A stretch of DNA of 64,000 bases from JBFHRE01 sp041746105 (GCA_041746105.1 JBGTHP010000025.1:206173-270172), one strand, 5' to 3'. Shown: positions 43,484 to 52,995, counted from the stretch's first letter. Made by a program: numbers and translations. Notes: generated from the letters alone by a model not told the origin.

Positions 43484-44221
43484 TCACAGATATGCTCTGA
43501 CGACCTTGACCGCGATCTCGGCTGCTTCCCCTTTGACCTTCAGTCGATGTTTGCTGCGATCCACCCGGTCGACCGCAAGCCGTGCCCAATCAGAGGCAGA
43601 CCCCTTGACAACATTTTCGGCATCCTCTGGTCCGTAAACCCATTTGGCGTATCCAGGCCCGATGACCTCGACCCTCACCGGTGCAAAATCTTCGTTCGCC
43701 AACTTGAAACTGTACGGCAGGCTCTTCCAACCGAGCCAGCAGACGTGGCGGATGCGGGCGGTGTCCTCGACTTCGACTTTCATCGCCGAATAGATGTCGA
43801 GGCCGTGAGCCCAGGTCTCCATCAACCTGACACTGGCCAGGGTTTTTGCACTCATCGAGCCGGCGAACCAATCGACCCGGTCGGACGACGTCATATGGGA
43901 TAGGGGTTCGACCACCTTGGCGCGGCCACCCCTCCACCATTCAATCACGTCCTGGGGACGCATCTTGCGGCCGCGTTTGACGGCTTCCTGGCGAACCTGG
44001 TCGAGATCGGGTGCCGCCCGGTATTTTTCGAGGTTGGCGGTACCGGCGATGGCGGCCGCCGCGAGCTCCTCATAGTCGGCGAGGTGGCTGATGGTGTCAC
44101 GGATGGTCCACCCTTTGGCGGGGGTGGCGCGGTCCCAATCCCTGATCGATTTCAGCTCACGCTGAAGAAACTGATCGAGGAACTGCTGCTCGGCTACCAG
44201 GTCTGACAGGATTTCACGCAC
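43484..44221 (-). CDS. TIGR03084-type DinB/mycothiol-dependent-like metal-binding protein
   Basis: 245 residues. It opens with a DinB-like four-helix bundle: LVAEQQFLDQFLQRELKSIR, WDRATPAKGWTIRDTISHLA (metal His in SHLADYE) and METWAHGLDIYSAM (second metal His). VIEWWRGGRAKVVEPL is typical of the TIGR03084 group, related to mycothiol-dependent maleylpyruvate isomerases. The C-terminal part resembles the sterol-carrier-like domain found in this group. Reaction unknown. Confidence 0.8.
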   Translation of the reverse strand: MREILSDLVAEQQFLDQFLQRELKSIRDWDRATPAKGWTIRDTISHLADYEELAAAAIAGTANLEKYRAAPDLDQVRQEAVKRGRKMRPQDVIEWWRGGRAKVVEPLSHMTSSDRVDWFAGSMSAKTLASVRLMETWAHGLDIYSAMKVEVEDTARIRHVCWLGWKSLPYSFKLANEDFAPVRVEVIGPGYAKWVYGPEDAENVVKGSASDWARLAVDRVDRSKHRLKVKGEAAEIAVKVVRAYL

Positions 44222-44275
44222 GGCAGACGATTCTAGTGGTTTTGTGACCTTCTCAGCCAGTCCGCAGCGACCGAC

Positions 44276-45358
44276 TCACCAGGCCCGATCCGCCTGCTCC
44301 GGTCCAAACGGCGATGGGGGATGTACCTTTTCGACCGGCTTGACCAGTTCGTTGAGCCGGTTGATCAGCACTCTGAGGCGTCCATAGCTGCGCCGGTCGA
44401 ATCGAAACGCCAGGCGGACGCATTCGAGCGAGTCGTTATCTGCTGCCTCGACCTCGGTAGGGCCGATCACCGAGATGTCGCCTTCGACCGTGATGTCGTG
44501 AAACTCGGCATTGAGCCGTTCCAGCATCCCGGTGTCGGGCAGATGGCTCATCCGGATCACCAGGAGCCCGTCTACGTAGCGTTGGGAGTGGTAATTCCCG
44601 TAGAAGCGGCACACTTCTTCTGCTGCTTCCATCGGATCGTTGTGACGGGTGAACAAGTTCAGATCGGATGTCGATATCAGGCCTTTGGTGTCGAGTACCT
44701 CTTTGAAGAACGTCACCAACGGATCCCAATATCCGGTGCCGGGAGCCTCCATCAGCACTATCGGATGAACGTCGCTTTTTCCGGTCTGAATCAGGGTCAG
44801 CAGCTCAAAGGCTTCATCCAAGGTGCCAAATCCACCCGGGAACAGGGCGAACGCGTGAGACTCTTTGACGAAGCCGAGTTTTCTCGTGAAGAAGTACTTG
44901 AAGTTCACCGTGCGCTCGGGAGCGAGAAAAGCGTTACCGGACGTTTCGAAGGGAAGGCGGATGCTCACCCCATAGGAGGATTCGATTCCGGCGCCGCGAT
45001 TCCCCGCCTCCATGATCCCGGGCCCCGCCCCCGTCACAACCCCCCAGCCCCGTTTGGCCATCTCAGAAGCGAATGCCTCGGCGAGCTGGTAATTCGGGTC
45101 CGATTCAGGGAGTCTGGCGGATCCGTAAATGGTGACCTTGGGCTCGTCGTGACGGCTGAACACCAACGACGAATAGCGCATCTCCTTGAGGGCGGTGTTC
45201 ATCAGCTTGAGGTCGCCCCTCGTAGCCCCGTCACGATGGAGTTTGATCACGGTGGTGACGAGTTCTGCGATCAGGTCCTGGTTGGGGTTCGCCGACCCGC
45301 CGGCCACCAGCTTCGAGACAAGCCCGTCCAGCTCGGGGTTACCGATGTCATAGGCCAT
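44276..45358 (-). CDS. LOG/lysine-decarboxylase-like Rossmann protein
   Basis: 360 residues. Core: VTIYGSARLPESDPNYQLAE, GWGVVTGAGPGIMEAGNRGA and FALFPGGFGTLDEAFELLTL, i.e. the PGGxGTxxE active-site motif of LOG phosphoribohydrolases. LOG enzymes release free cytokinin-type bases or ribose-5-phosphate from nucleotides. Extra N-terminal (about 75) and C-terminal (about 100) segments make it longer than classical LOG (about 190), as in the larger TIGR00730-type proteins. Substrate inferred only to be a nucleoside monophosphate. Confidence 0.85.
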   Translation of the reverse strand: MAYDIGNPELDGLVSKLVAGGSANPNQDLIAELVTTVIKLHRDGATRGDLKLMNTALKEMRYSSLVFSRHDEPKVTIYGSARLPESDPNYQLAEAFASEMAKRGWGVVTGAGPGIMEAGNRGAGIESSYGVSIRLPFETSGNAFLAPERTVNFKYFFTRKLGFVKESHAFALFPGGFGTLDEAFELLTLIQTGKSDVHPIVLMEAPGTGYWDPLVTFFKEVLDTKGLISTSDLNLFTRHNDPMEAAEEVCRFYGNYHSQRYVDGLLVIRMSHLPDTGMLERLNAEFHDITVEGDISVIGPTEVEAADNDSLECVRLAFRFDRRSYGRLRVLINRLNELVKPVEKVHPPSPFGPEQADRAW

Positions 45359-45394
45359 GACACGAACCTAATGCAGCCGGTGTCGGCGTGGTCG

Positions 45395-46387
45395 TCATGA
45401 GAACGGTTTGAGCTGAGGACCGCGCCGGACGACGGCATTCCAAACGGTTTCGTAGTGGTCGCGGTCGTACACATCCACGTGTGGAAGTACGAACTCTTCC
45501 CAGGATCGGCGGAGGGGATCGGTCGCATCTTTGTGGATGTGGAGACCAGCGGGTACCCGGTCGAGGACCGCACGCAACGACAAGGGGTTCTCCACCCGCA
45601 CACCGGCGTCGAGGGACTGGAAAGAGGCGTTGACCTCGCTCGCCAGCCTCGAGATCGCCTCGACATATTCGGACTTCAACGACGGATAACGCCTGCGCAA
45701 CATCATCTCGATCTGCTCGATGCCTGGAAATACCTTTTCCCAGATGGTCCAGCGGTCGGCGAAGGCCTTGTTGAGTGTTTGGGTTCCGGCATAGTCGCGG
45801 AGGTCGGTCGGGTTCATCGTGCCGAACACGCGAACGTCGCCGCGCAATCGGACGGTCTCACCGTTGGGGAGGTCCAGGGCGGCATACCGATCGAGGAGAC
45901 CGTGGAGCGCAAATAGGGTTTCGGCGCCGGCGGCGTTGAGTTCGGACAGGTTCAGGAGAGAAGGGCCGCGAAGGGCTCTGGTGATATCTCCGTCCTCCCA
46001 GCGCGATTCCGTGCCACCTTTGCCGTCGCCATGGAGTTTGGTCGATCCGATGAGGGTTACGTCTCTGACCTCACCGGTGAGCGGAATGCGGTAGTAGGGA
46101 AGCCCCAGCCTCGCCGCGAACTGCTCGATGTCGTGGTCTTTTCCGGTTCCCATGTGGCCGCGGACCGCCAAGTGGAGTGGACTGAAACCTTCTGGATCAT
46201 CGCGTCGGACCGCCTCCACCTGGGCGAAGCGATAGAGCATCCCAAGGTCCACATAGTGCGGATCGGGCTCAGGGATCTTGGCCTTGCGCTGGGTGCCGTC
46301 GGACAGGCCGGATGGCAGCACGAACCGATCCAACTCGATGGGTTTTCCCTCACCTGAGGGATCTTCGAAGACGACCGTCTCAGGCAC
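45395..46387 (-). CDS. CobS/MoxR-like AAA ATPase with altered Walker motifs
   Basis: 330 residues from GTG 46387, chosen because AAAGGAG lies seven bases upstream; it overlaps the VWA gene stop by eight bases. GHMGTGKDHDIEQFAARLGL (residues 77-96) aligns with CobS, but the Walker A Ser/Thr after the Lys is Asp84. The Walker B position reads SLLNLSELNAAG, so the Asp is Ser138 while Glu139 is kept. VFGTMNPTD (sensor 1) and KAFADRWTIW (arginine-finger region) are present. AAA proteins of this type drive chelatase or maturation work with a VWA partner, encoded just upstream. Loss of Mg-binding residues suggests weak or atypical ATP hydrolysis. Confidence 0.82.
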   Translation of the reverse strand: MPETVVFEDPSGEGKPIELDRFVLPSGLSDGTQRKAKIPEPDPHYVDLGMLYRFAQVEAVRRDDPEGFSPLHLAVRGHMGTGKDHDIEQFAARLGLPYYRIPLTGEVRDVTLIGSTKLHGDGKGGTESRWEDGDITRALRGPSLLNLSELNAAGAETLFALHGLLDRYAALDLPNGETVRLRGDVRVFGTMNPTDLRDYAGTQTLNKAFADRWTIWEKVFPGIEQIEMMLRRRYPSLKSEYVEAISRLASEVNASFQSLDAGVRVENPLSLRAVLDRVPAGLHIHKDATDPLRRSWEEFVLPHVDVYDRDHYETVWNAVVRRGPQLKPFS

Positions 46388-48488
46388 TGAGCGGCTCCTT
46401 TCCACTGGGGCGGGCCGGACGGCCCCACCACGAATCCATTCCTGAAAGAGTGAGCGAACGACGAAGACTGTCGCGGACGCCCTCGACCATCGCCAGAGCC
46501 AGGGTGTCGGGGCGCTCGACGATCTGGTGACGTTGGTATGTGGTGCCGACCGTATCGTCGCCGATCCCGATTCCCAACACCGTGGTACCTGCCCTTTCGA
46601 TCGACTCCACCGTGGTACCGAGCGCCGCAGTCGAACCTCTGGTCATGCCGTCGGCGAGAACAACCAAAACCCTTACCGACGACCCGAGTCGGCCCATTCT
46701 CTCTGCGGCATAGGCGACGTTGTACTCGTCGACGTTGGAAGCCTTGTCGAACATGGAGATGGGCGGGGTCTCCTTCGGGTTCCGGGATGCCGCCATCGCT
46801 GCCTTGGTCGGTTCGGTGGCCACCCAGAACATCCCGGCAAGGAGCGGTTCCGAGTCACGCCAGCGCCGATCAAAAGGTTTCACCATGTAGTGATTCACGG
46901 TTCCGGTCAGGCGATCTGCCGCGCTGCCCTGGGTCTGTCGGAGTCCGGCGGTGGCCTGTCCGCGGTTGCGGCTGTATGTCCATTCGGTATCGGTCGGCCT
47001 GGCCGCGAACGAACGATTGAACAAGGCGACCTCGAAATCGATCTGGAGTTCGTCGCACAGTGTCGCCAGGGTCCAGGCGCCGAGGAGGGCCGCAGACATT
47101 CCCCAGGAAGAACGACTGCCTGAGATTCCGGGGCGCGGCTGCAACATCGAAGCCGAGGCGTCGACGAGAAGGCTCACGGCGTATGTGCGCCGCGTACGCG
47201 CGGATCGGCGTTCGTACATTCGGGTGTAGAGACCGGCGCCTATGAATAGGGCCGAGTGAGGCGACACATCGCCCTGGTCGTAGCCGGAACGAAGCCCACG
47301 TCTCTGATTGGCAGCAAAAAGAGGAAACAACTCACCAGATACCTGCCGCTGGGCCACTCCCCATTTTCGGGCAGTCTCACGCAACGTCTCCCGACCGAGT
47401 TCGGCGAGGGAGGCGTAACTGGTCGGCACCGGGCTCACAATCAACTTTCCGGCCTGCCCGGTGGGCAAATAGATCGAAGGCGCCTCGGAAATCCTCAGGA
47501 GTTGGTCGGTGGCAGGATCTCCTCCCAGCTCCGAGGCTCCCTGGCGGTCGCTCAATCCGGCCCTGGCCTGGGCGGCGCGTCGAGTGTCGGCATAGGAGCG
47601 AGAGTCACGAACAACCGGCGAGCTGAGCCGCACTCGATCAACACCGTCGGCGATCGTGTCGGCGTCGTGAGATTCCTGCTGTTTCTGTTGTGCCGAGGTA
47701 GGTGTCTCGGTGAGTCGAGTGAGCAAGTTGTTGTCTCGAGCTATCTGGAGGAGTTTGAGCGCCTGGCCGGCCACTTCCCAGGGGCCATCTGCGACACCTT
47801 CCAGGATTTCGGAGCTCTCGCTCAGGGCAACCGCCGCCCTGGCGTCGAGCCTCTTTTCGAGGGGCTCGCGTTCTGAGTACCCACCGACAACCAGGAAACA
47901 GGCGAGAGCAAACTGGGCGAGCGGTCCCGAATCGCGGTTGGCGCCGGGGTATGCGGCTCGATACAGGTCGGCCAGCACGGACCGGGCGCCGGGGTATGAA
48001 TGGAGCCCTCCCCGTTCTTGTCTGGCGTCTTCGAGGGCGAAGAACAACGCCTCGGCGACGGGTCCACCACATTCGCCGAGCGCGGTGAGCAAGTCCACCG
48101 GCTCTTCGCTGGGCTCGCCTGCGATCGGCCAATTCGCCGGCACCGGCCGCTGCTCTTCGAGGTTGGTCGACACCAAATGCACGACTTCGTGCAGAGCCGA
48201 TGCCAACGCCACCTCATCGGGTGTTACCGGCGCGTTCCGGGCATAGGCGGCCTGGAACAGCCTTGGATCACACACGACCTCGTCCGGAGATGCGGCCGAC
48301 TCGGCTCCGAGGCGGACACTGAGCTTTTCGTTTCCCGAGATCGAACGGGCAAAACGGGTGATGGCCGGCGCGACCCTGCGGTAACGAGTGACGACCTGCT
48401 CGATCATCCCCTCCTGGGGGTCGAGGATCTCCCTCAAGACGGTCGTATTGCGAGCGCGCATGAACGCCCATTGTCTCATGTCTGTCAA
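46380..48488 (-). CDS. VWA-domain protein with HExxH motif, CobT-like partner of the AAA ATPase
   Basis: 702 residues. N-terminal domain with ALASALHEVVHLVST (HEVVH at 100-104, a zincin-type motif) and FALEDARQERGG, features shared with CobT-like and DUF2201-type metallopeptidase/VWA proteins. A low-complexity middle (about 255-330) precedes a C-terminal VWA domain: SLLVDASASMLQ (MIDAS Asp443, Ser445, Ser447), FEVALFNRSF and VLVVLADGMTRGS. No signal peptide or membrane segment, so cytoplasmic. Eight-base overlap with the AAA gene marks a two-component machine. No chelatase large subunit is nearby, so cobalamin chelation is not supported; client unknown. Confidence 0.82.
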   Translation of the reverse strand: MTDMRQWAFMRARNTTVLREILDPQEGMIEQVVTRYRRVAPAITRFARSISGNEKLSVRLGAESAASPDEVVCDPRLFQAAYARNAPVTPDEVALASALHEVVHLVSTNLEEQRPVPANWPIAGEPSEEPVDLLTALGECGGPVAEALFFALEDARQERGGLHSYPGARSVLADLYRAAYPGANRDSGPLAQFALACFLVVGGYSEREPLEKRLDARAAVALSESSEILEGVADGPWEVAGQALKLLQIARDNNLLTRLTETPTSAQQKQQESHDADTIADGVDRVRLSSPVVRDSRSYADTRRAAQARAGLSDRQGASELGGDPATDQLLRISEAPSIYLPTGQAGKLIVSPVPTSYASLAELGRETLRETARKWGVAQRQVSGELFPLFAANQRRGLRSGYDQGDVSPHSALFIGAGLYTRMYERRSARTRRTYAVSLLVDASASMLQPRPGISGSRSSWGMSAALLGAWTLATLCDELQIDFEVALFNRSFAARPTDTEWTYSRNRGQATAGLRQTQGSAADRLTGTVNHYMVKPFDRRWRDSEPLLAGMFWVATEPTKAAMAASRNPKETPPISMFDKASNVDEYNVAYAAERMGRLGSSVRVLVVLADGMTRGSTAALGTTVESIERAGTTVLGIGIGDDTVGTTYQRHQIVERPDTLALAMVEGVRDSLRRSLTLSGMDSWWGRPARPSGKEPLSA

Positions 48489-48514
48489 GGCGCCAGAACA
48501 CGTGCACGCCGGAG

Positions 48515-49168
48515 TCAGCCCGAGACGCTGACCTCGACATCGGTGTAGCCCAGGCTCTTGACCAGTTCTGTGATGATCACAATCGCACGATCGGCTGCGA
48601 GTTGGAGGATGCCCTCGTCGAGGGCCTGTTGCAGGAGGACTTCTTCTGCGGCGAGACGCGCCGCTCGCTCGAGATTCGGGTCTCCTTTGGTGAAAAGGCC
48701 GGTGTCCCGATCGAACACCGATGTGGCTTCGTTGTCCACGGCCACATTGGTTATCTCCGATGGCGGGAGAATGATCCGAATTCTCCCGGTCTCGCGGTCG
48801 GCCGAGATTGCATCGTCCTCCAACTTGGAGAGGTCGATCCCCGCTTCGATCTTGGCGACGGCGAACATGGCGATACGATCGCCGGCCGCCCAGTTGAGCC
48901 AGCCGCGATCGTCACCTTTTTCGATCGTTGTGTACTGAACCATCTCGACGGTGCTCAGCTCGGATATCGCTCGTATGGTCTGCACGGTGACGGGACCGAT
49001 TTCGGTGTACTCACCTTGTCCGGAGACGACCTCTCCGAGTGCCCCGAGGCGGTCCCCGGCCGAGTCGACTGCTCTGAGGCCCCGTCCTGCGACAAAGGCG
49101 GCGACAACCACGACCGTTAGCAACACGGCGGCGCTGGCACCCAGGGCAATCCACGCTGACCTCTTCAT
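48515..49168 (-). CDS. DUF4230 membrane-anchored protein
   Basis: 217 residues. One N-terminal helix (WIALGASAAVLLTVVVVAAF), then the DUF4230 pattern: QTIRAISELSTVEMVQYTTI, AMFAVAKIEAGIDLSKLEDD, RIRIILPPSEITNVAVDNEA and RAARLAAEEVLLQQALDEGI. Extracytoplasmic by topology. Function not established for the family. It lies 26 bases upstream of the VWA gene on the same strand and is divergent from the M16 protease gene (about 32 bases between starts). Confidence 0.82.
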   Translation of the reverse strand: MKRSAWIALGASAAVLLTVVVVAAFVAGRGLRAVDSAGDRLGALGEVVSGQGEYTEIGPVTVQTIRAISELSTVEMVQYTTIEKGDDRGWLNWAAGDRIAMFAVAKIEAGIDLSKLEDDAISADRETGRIRIILPPSEITNVAVDNEATSVFDRDTGLFTKGDPNLERAARLAAEEVLLQQALDEGILQLAADRAIVIITELVKSLGYTDVEVSVSG

Positions 49169-49200
49169 GGCGAAAGCGTAGGCATGTGGGGGGACGTAGC

Positions 49201-50461
49201 ATGTACGGCTTCATGCACTACCAACTGAGCGAGCTTCCCAACGGGCTCAGGGTCATCACCGAGTCCATGCCAGGAATCCGTTCCGTGGCGATCGGATCGT
49301 GGGTCGATACCGGAACCAGAGACGAAACCAACACCGAGGCCGGGGCCTCCCACTTTCTCGAACATTTGTTGTTCAAGGGCTCGGAAACCCTCTCGGCCAA
49401 GGAGATCTCCGAACGTTTTGACGCGATGGGGGCGGAAGCCAATGCGTTCACATCGAAGGACCACACCTGTTTCTGGGCGCGACTCCTCGACGCCGACCTT
49501 TCGGAGGGAATGACGATCCTCGCCGAGATGCTGCAACGGCCGTCCTTCCAACAGCGCGACATCGAGTCTGAACGCCAAGTGGTGATCGAAGAGATCAACG
49601 AGTCAGAAGACGATCCGGCCGATCGCGCCTTTGAGCGGTTCACCGAAGCCATATTCCGGAGCCATCCGTTGGAGAGACCGGTCCTCGGCACCAGAGAGTC
49701 GATCTCATCGATGCGCCCAACCGACATTTCGGGATATTGGTCGCGCCGCTACAGCGCCGGATCCACCGTCGTCGCATTGGCCGGATCGGTGGAACACGAA
49801 CATGCGTTGGACCTGATCGGATCTCTCTTCTCCGATTGGAATGGCGGGCGGCTGGAGCGTGACCACGGCTCGACGACGCCGAAGGCGGCGGTGACGGTGC
49901 TGAAAAGGCCGATCGAACAAGCACATCTGGTGATCGGGGGAATGGGTTTGGAGCGGGGCCACCCTCGGAGATGGCCGTTCGAGATCATGAACCAGGTGCT
50001 TGGCGGCGGCATGGCATCGCGCCTTTTCACCACGATCAGGGAGGAGCGTGGTCCTGGTCTACTCGGTCCACTCGTTCCGCATGGCTTTCGCCGATGCAGG
50101 CGGCTGGGGCGTGTATGCCGCGACTGCCCCTCACCGAGCATCCGAGGTGTTGAGTCTGATCAATGACGAGTTGACATCGATGGTCGAAAAAGGGATCACC
50201 GAGCCTGAGCTGATCAGGGCCAAGAGTTCGATGCGCGGATCCCTTGCCCTGGCCATGGAAGATGCCAACAGCCGTATGGTTCGGCTCGGGCGCGACGAGA
50301 TGGTTGGTGCCCCCCATCTGTCGATCGACGAGCGCATCGCCCTCATCGACGCCGTCACAGTCGAGGACGTGCAGGAAATTGCAGCATCCGTTCTCGGTGT
50401 GCCGAGAGTGCTATCGGCGGTCGGTCCGTTCGACCAGTCCGACGCAGAGGCATGGTTGTGA
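49201..50461 (+). pseudogene. M16 family zinc protease, frameshifted
   Basis: Processing-peptidase-like M16 protein read in two frames. Frame 1 (49201 to about 50052) has the inverted zinc motif HFLEHLLFKG (residues 51-60), FTSKDHTCFWARLLDADL and NQVLGGGMASRLFTTIREER. It then leaves frame: the expected REERG-LVYSVHSF reads on only if one base in CGTGGTCCTGG (about 50047-50057) is removed. Frame 2 continues from about 50054 to 50461 with LVYSVHSFRMAFADAGGWGV and RMVRLGRDEMVGAPHLSIDE. Corrected length is about 419 residues, normal for the family. Either a real inactivating insertion or a single-base sequence error. Frame 2 still overlaps dapB cleanly. Confidence 0.85.
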
Positions 50462-51192
50462 AAGTCGCCGTCTCTGGCGCCGGCGGCCGGATGGGGAGGC
50501 TCGTCGCCGCAACGGTGGCCGCGGCCGACGACCTCGAACTGTTCGGCCTTTTCGACCCGGCGCACGATGGTTTGGAGATCGCAGGGTTACGCGTCACCGA
50601 TCGTGCCGCTGATCTGAACGGTGCAGATGTGATCGTCGAGTTCACCCAGCCCGCCGTGGTGATGGAGAACGTCAGCAAGTGGCGGGCAATGGGTGCCCAC
50701 GCGGTGGTTGGGACCTCTGGCTTCACATCGGAACGTGTTTCGGAGGCAACGGCGGTCTGGGGCGCCGGACCACCGAATCTGCTGATCGTCCCCAACTTCT
50801 CGATCGGGGCGGTGTTGATGATGCGTTTGGCGGAAGAAGCGGCTCCTCATTTCGACGCAGCGGAAATCATCGAGTTGCATCATGACGGCAAGATCGACGC
50901 CCCATCGGGAACGGCTATCAGCACGGCAGAGCGGCTGGGGCCGCATATGCCGGGCTCCGCAACCGTGTCCGGTCCTTCCCGCGGGTTGGGTGTCGCAGCG
51001 ATCCCGATCCATTCGGTGAGGCTGCCGGGGCTGGTCGCTCATCAAGAAGTGCTCTTCGGCAATGTGGGAGAGACACTGACCATTCGCCACGATTCCACCG
51101 ATCGAATGTCTTTCATGCCGGGCGTCCTGCTGGCGATTCGCGGCGTACCAGGTCTTCCCGGCTGCTCGGTTGGCCTTGACCAGCTGCTCTAG
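50458..51192 (+). CDS. dapB: 4-hydroxy-tetrahydrodipicolinate reductase (DapB)
   Basis: 244 residues from GTG 50458, with AGAGG seven bases upstream; an in-frame ATG at 50452 is the alternative. KVAVSGAGGRMGRLVAA is the nucleotide-binding motif, then VIVEFTQPAVVMENV, VVGTSGFTSE, VPNFSIGAVLMMRLAEEAAP and ELHHDGKIDAPSGTAISTAE (catalytic HH and Lys). NAD(P)H reduction of the DapA product in lysine and diaminopimelate synthesis. dapA is 4 kb away on the same strand. The start overlaps the M16 protease stop by four bases. Confidence 0.95.
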   Translation: MKVAVSGAGGRMGRLVAATVAAADDLELFGLFDPAHDGLEIAGLRVTDRAADLNGADVIVEFTQPAVVMENVSKWRAMGAHAVVGTSGFTSERVSEATAVWGAGPPNLLIVPNFSIGAVLMMRLAEEAAPHFDAAEIIELHHDGKIDAPSGTAISTAERLGPHMPGSATVSGPSRGLGVAAIPIHSVRLPGLVAHQEVLFGNVGETLTIRHDSTDRMSFMPGVLLAIRGVPGLPGCSVGLDQLL

Positions 51193-51599
51193 ACCCTCTC
51201 GATCGCCAGAGAAACAAGCACACCGAACCCGAGTGCACCCACCACGGTGAGGGCGATCGGTCTGCGCTGAGAACCATCCTCGCGGCGAGCGATGAGCCCT
51301 GCTGCCACGATCCAGACGATCATGTCTGTGAACGGAGCCAGCGGAAGTTCGCCGACCAACGCCGCGAAGACCCCGGAGATGGGCGCTCCGGCGGCATAGA
51401 GGGCGAGCCCCAACCGCTCCGCCACGATTCCGGGTGACTCTTGGAGGGCAAGCGAGAGCCCGATCGCGACGCTCGCCACCGAGAACACAACGAGAACGCC
51501 GAGCGCCGTTACAAACGACCTGCAACCGACTCCGTCGGTTTGGTCAGAGTTCGGTGATGGTGACGGTGTTGATGACACAGTCGGTGCTGGGGCGGTCAC
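51189..51599 (-). CDS. Small integral membrane protein
   Basis: 136 residues from GTG 51599. A Pro/Ser-rich N-terminus (TAPAPTVSSTPSPSPNSD) followed by three or four hydrophobic segments: SFVTALGVLVVFSVASVAIG, LGLALYAAGAPISGVFAALV, DMIVWIVAAGLIA and ALTVVGALGFGVLVSLAI. No family recognised. The proposed start lies 56 bases inside the cyclophilin gene, so a later start is possible. Its stop overlaps the convergent dapB stop. Confidence 0.55.
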   Translation of the reverse strand: MTAPAPTVSSTPSPSPNSDQTDGVGCRSFVTALGVLVVFSVASVAIGLSLALQESPGIVAERLGLALYAAGAPISGVFAALVGELPLAPFTDMIVWIVAAGLIARREDGSQRRPIALTVVGALGFGVLVSLAIERV

Positions 51600-52053
51600 C
51601 GCGGTCGGTGGCCACCGAAGCGATCGAATCGACCGCCTCGATGCCCGAGGTCACCTCTCCGAAGATCGAGTATTGGTGCGGCAACCGAACGTCGTCGAGG
51701 CAGATGAAAAACTGTGAACCGTTGGTGTTTGGTCCGGAATTGGCCATCGCCACCCGTCCACGGCTGTAACGGCCGTCACCATCGAGTTCGTCGCGGAAGC
51801 GGTAACCCGGCCCACCGGTACCGGTTCCGGTCGGGTCGCCACCCTGCGCAACAAACCCAGGGATCACTCTGTGGAAGATGACACCTTCGTAGAAACCTTC
51901 GCGCGCAAGGAAAAGGAAGTTGTTCACCGTGAGTGGAGCTTCGTCGGCGTAGAGGCGAACGTTGATCTCACCGTGGTTCGTGTCGAGCGTCGCCTGGTAG
52001 CTCTTGGCTGCGTCAACGGTGAGTTCGGGCTGGGTGCTCCACTGCTTGGCCAT
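51544..52053 (-). CDS. Cyclophilin-type peptidyl-prolyl isomerase
   Basis: 169 residues from ATG 52053 with AAGGAG seven bases upstream. Cyclophilin blocks: NHGEINVRLYADEAPLTVNN, FHRVIPGFVAQGGDPTGTGT (catalytic Arg in FHR), RVAMANSGPNTNGSQFFICL and FGEVTSGIEAVDSI. No signal peptide, so a cytoplasmic foldase. Length normal. Followed on the same strand by a small membrane protein gene that overlaps its 3' end. Confidence 0.93.
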   Translation of the reverse strand: MAKQWSTQPELTVDAAKSYQATLDTNHGEINVRLYADEAPLTVNNFLFLAREGFYEGVIFHRVIPGFVAQGGDPTGTGTGGPGYRFRDELDGDGRYSRGRVAMANSGPNTNGSQFFICLDDVRLPHQYSIFGEVTSGIEAVDSIASVATDRGDRPSTDCVINTVTITEL

Positions 52054-52170
52054 GAGCGGCTCCTTGTTCTGGCGAGTCGGCTGCACCGTAACCGAAGCGG
52101 CCGTGCTAGCCCTCATCCGTCATTGCGCCCGGTGCCCGCAAGGACGGCATCGCCCGGAGTCGGCTCTATC

Positions 52171-52995
52171 TCAGAACAGGGCGCTGGCGAGACGTCGTCG
52201 GAAGGAGAGTGTGAGCTCGTCGTCGGTTCCGAGCAGCTCAAAGATGTCGAGCATCAACATCCGGGCTGACTCGGATACGGGCTCCTGGCGCAACGAGACG
52301 AGGTCGACGAGTAACTCGAGCGATTCCGCATGTTCCGATCCGCCGGCCAATGCTTTGGCGAGTCGCAGCTTTGCATCTGGATCGCCGAGGTCTGCTGCAC
52401 GCAACGTAGCTACGTCTTCGCCGCCGTTGCCGAGTCGAACCGCTGCCTGCAATTGGCGTACGTCGACGGTGGGTGCGAGTCGCGCCAGAACTTCGAGGGC
52501 GGCGTCGAGATTTTGCTGCTCGAAAAGGAGGCCGGCCAGACCGAGACCTGCAACCTGGTGGGCGGGATCGGCCTCGATCACAGTTCTGAACATTGCTTCG
52601 GCTTTGGCGTCGTCGCCCTGTTCCCATGCCAACTCCCCGGCTGCCGCCTGCAGATCGAGCGCCGACGGGATGAGTTTGTCGACAAACTGGCGTACCTGGT
52701 TTTCGGCCAACGCTCCTGTGAATCGATCCACCGGCAGGCCATCCTTGAACGCGATCACCGTGGGGATTCCCTGGATCTCGAAGTGTTGGGCCAGTTCCTG
52801 ATTGGTGTCCGAGTCGACCTTGACCAGTTCGAACTGCCCGCCATAGTCGGCTGCGACCTTCTCCAGCGTCGGTCCGAGGATCTTGCAAGGTCCGCACCAT
52901 TCGGCCCAGAAGTCGACCAATACCGGGGTCTCGAAAGATCTCTCCAATACGGCTTGCTGGAAGCCTGCCGTGTCTATGTCTCTTGGCGCTGGCAT
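52171..52995 (-). CDS. Thioredoxin-TPR protein (YbbN/CnoX-like)
   Basis: 274 residues. An N-terminal thioredoxin domain (residues 1-110) with VDFWAEWCGPCKILGPTLEK and cis-Pro in QGIPTVIAF, then TPR-like helices (LAWEQGDDAKAEAMFRTVIE, LAGLLFEQQNLDAALEVLAR) and a C-terminal ELLGTDDELTLSFRRRLASA. This layout is that of CnoX/YbbN, a holdase that hands clients to chaperonins. The E. coli protein has lost the second active Cys; here the full WCGPC is kept, so a redox role is likely too. Confidence 0.88.
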   Translation of the reverse strand: MPAPRDIDTAGFQQAVLERSFETPVLVDFWAEWCGPCKILGPTLEKVAADYGGQFELVKVDSDTNQELAQHFEIQGIPTVIAFKDGLPVDRFTGALAENQVRQFVDKLIPSALDLQAAAGELAWEQGDDAKAEAMFRTVIEADPAHQVAGLGLAGLLFEQQNLDAALEVLARLAPTVDVRQLQAAVRLGNGGEDVATLRAADLGDPDAKLRLAKALAGGSEHAESLELLVDLVSLRQEPVSESARMLMLDIFELLGTDDELTLSFRRRLASALF

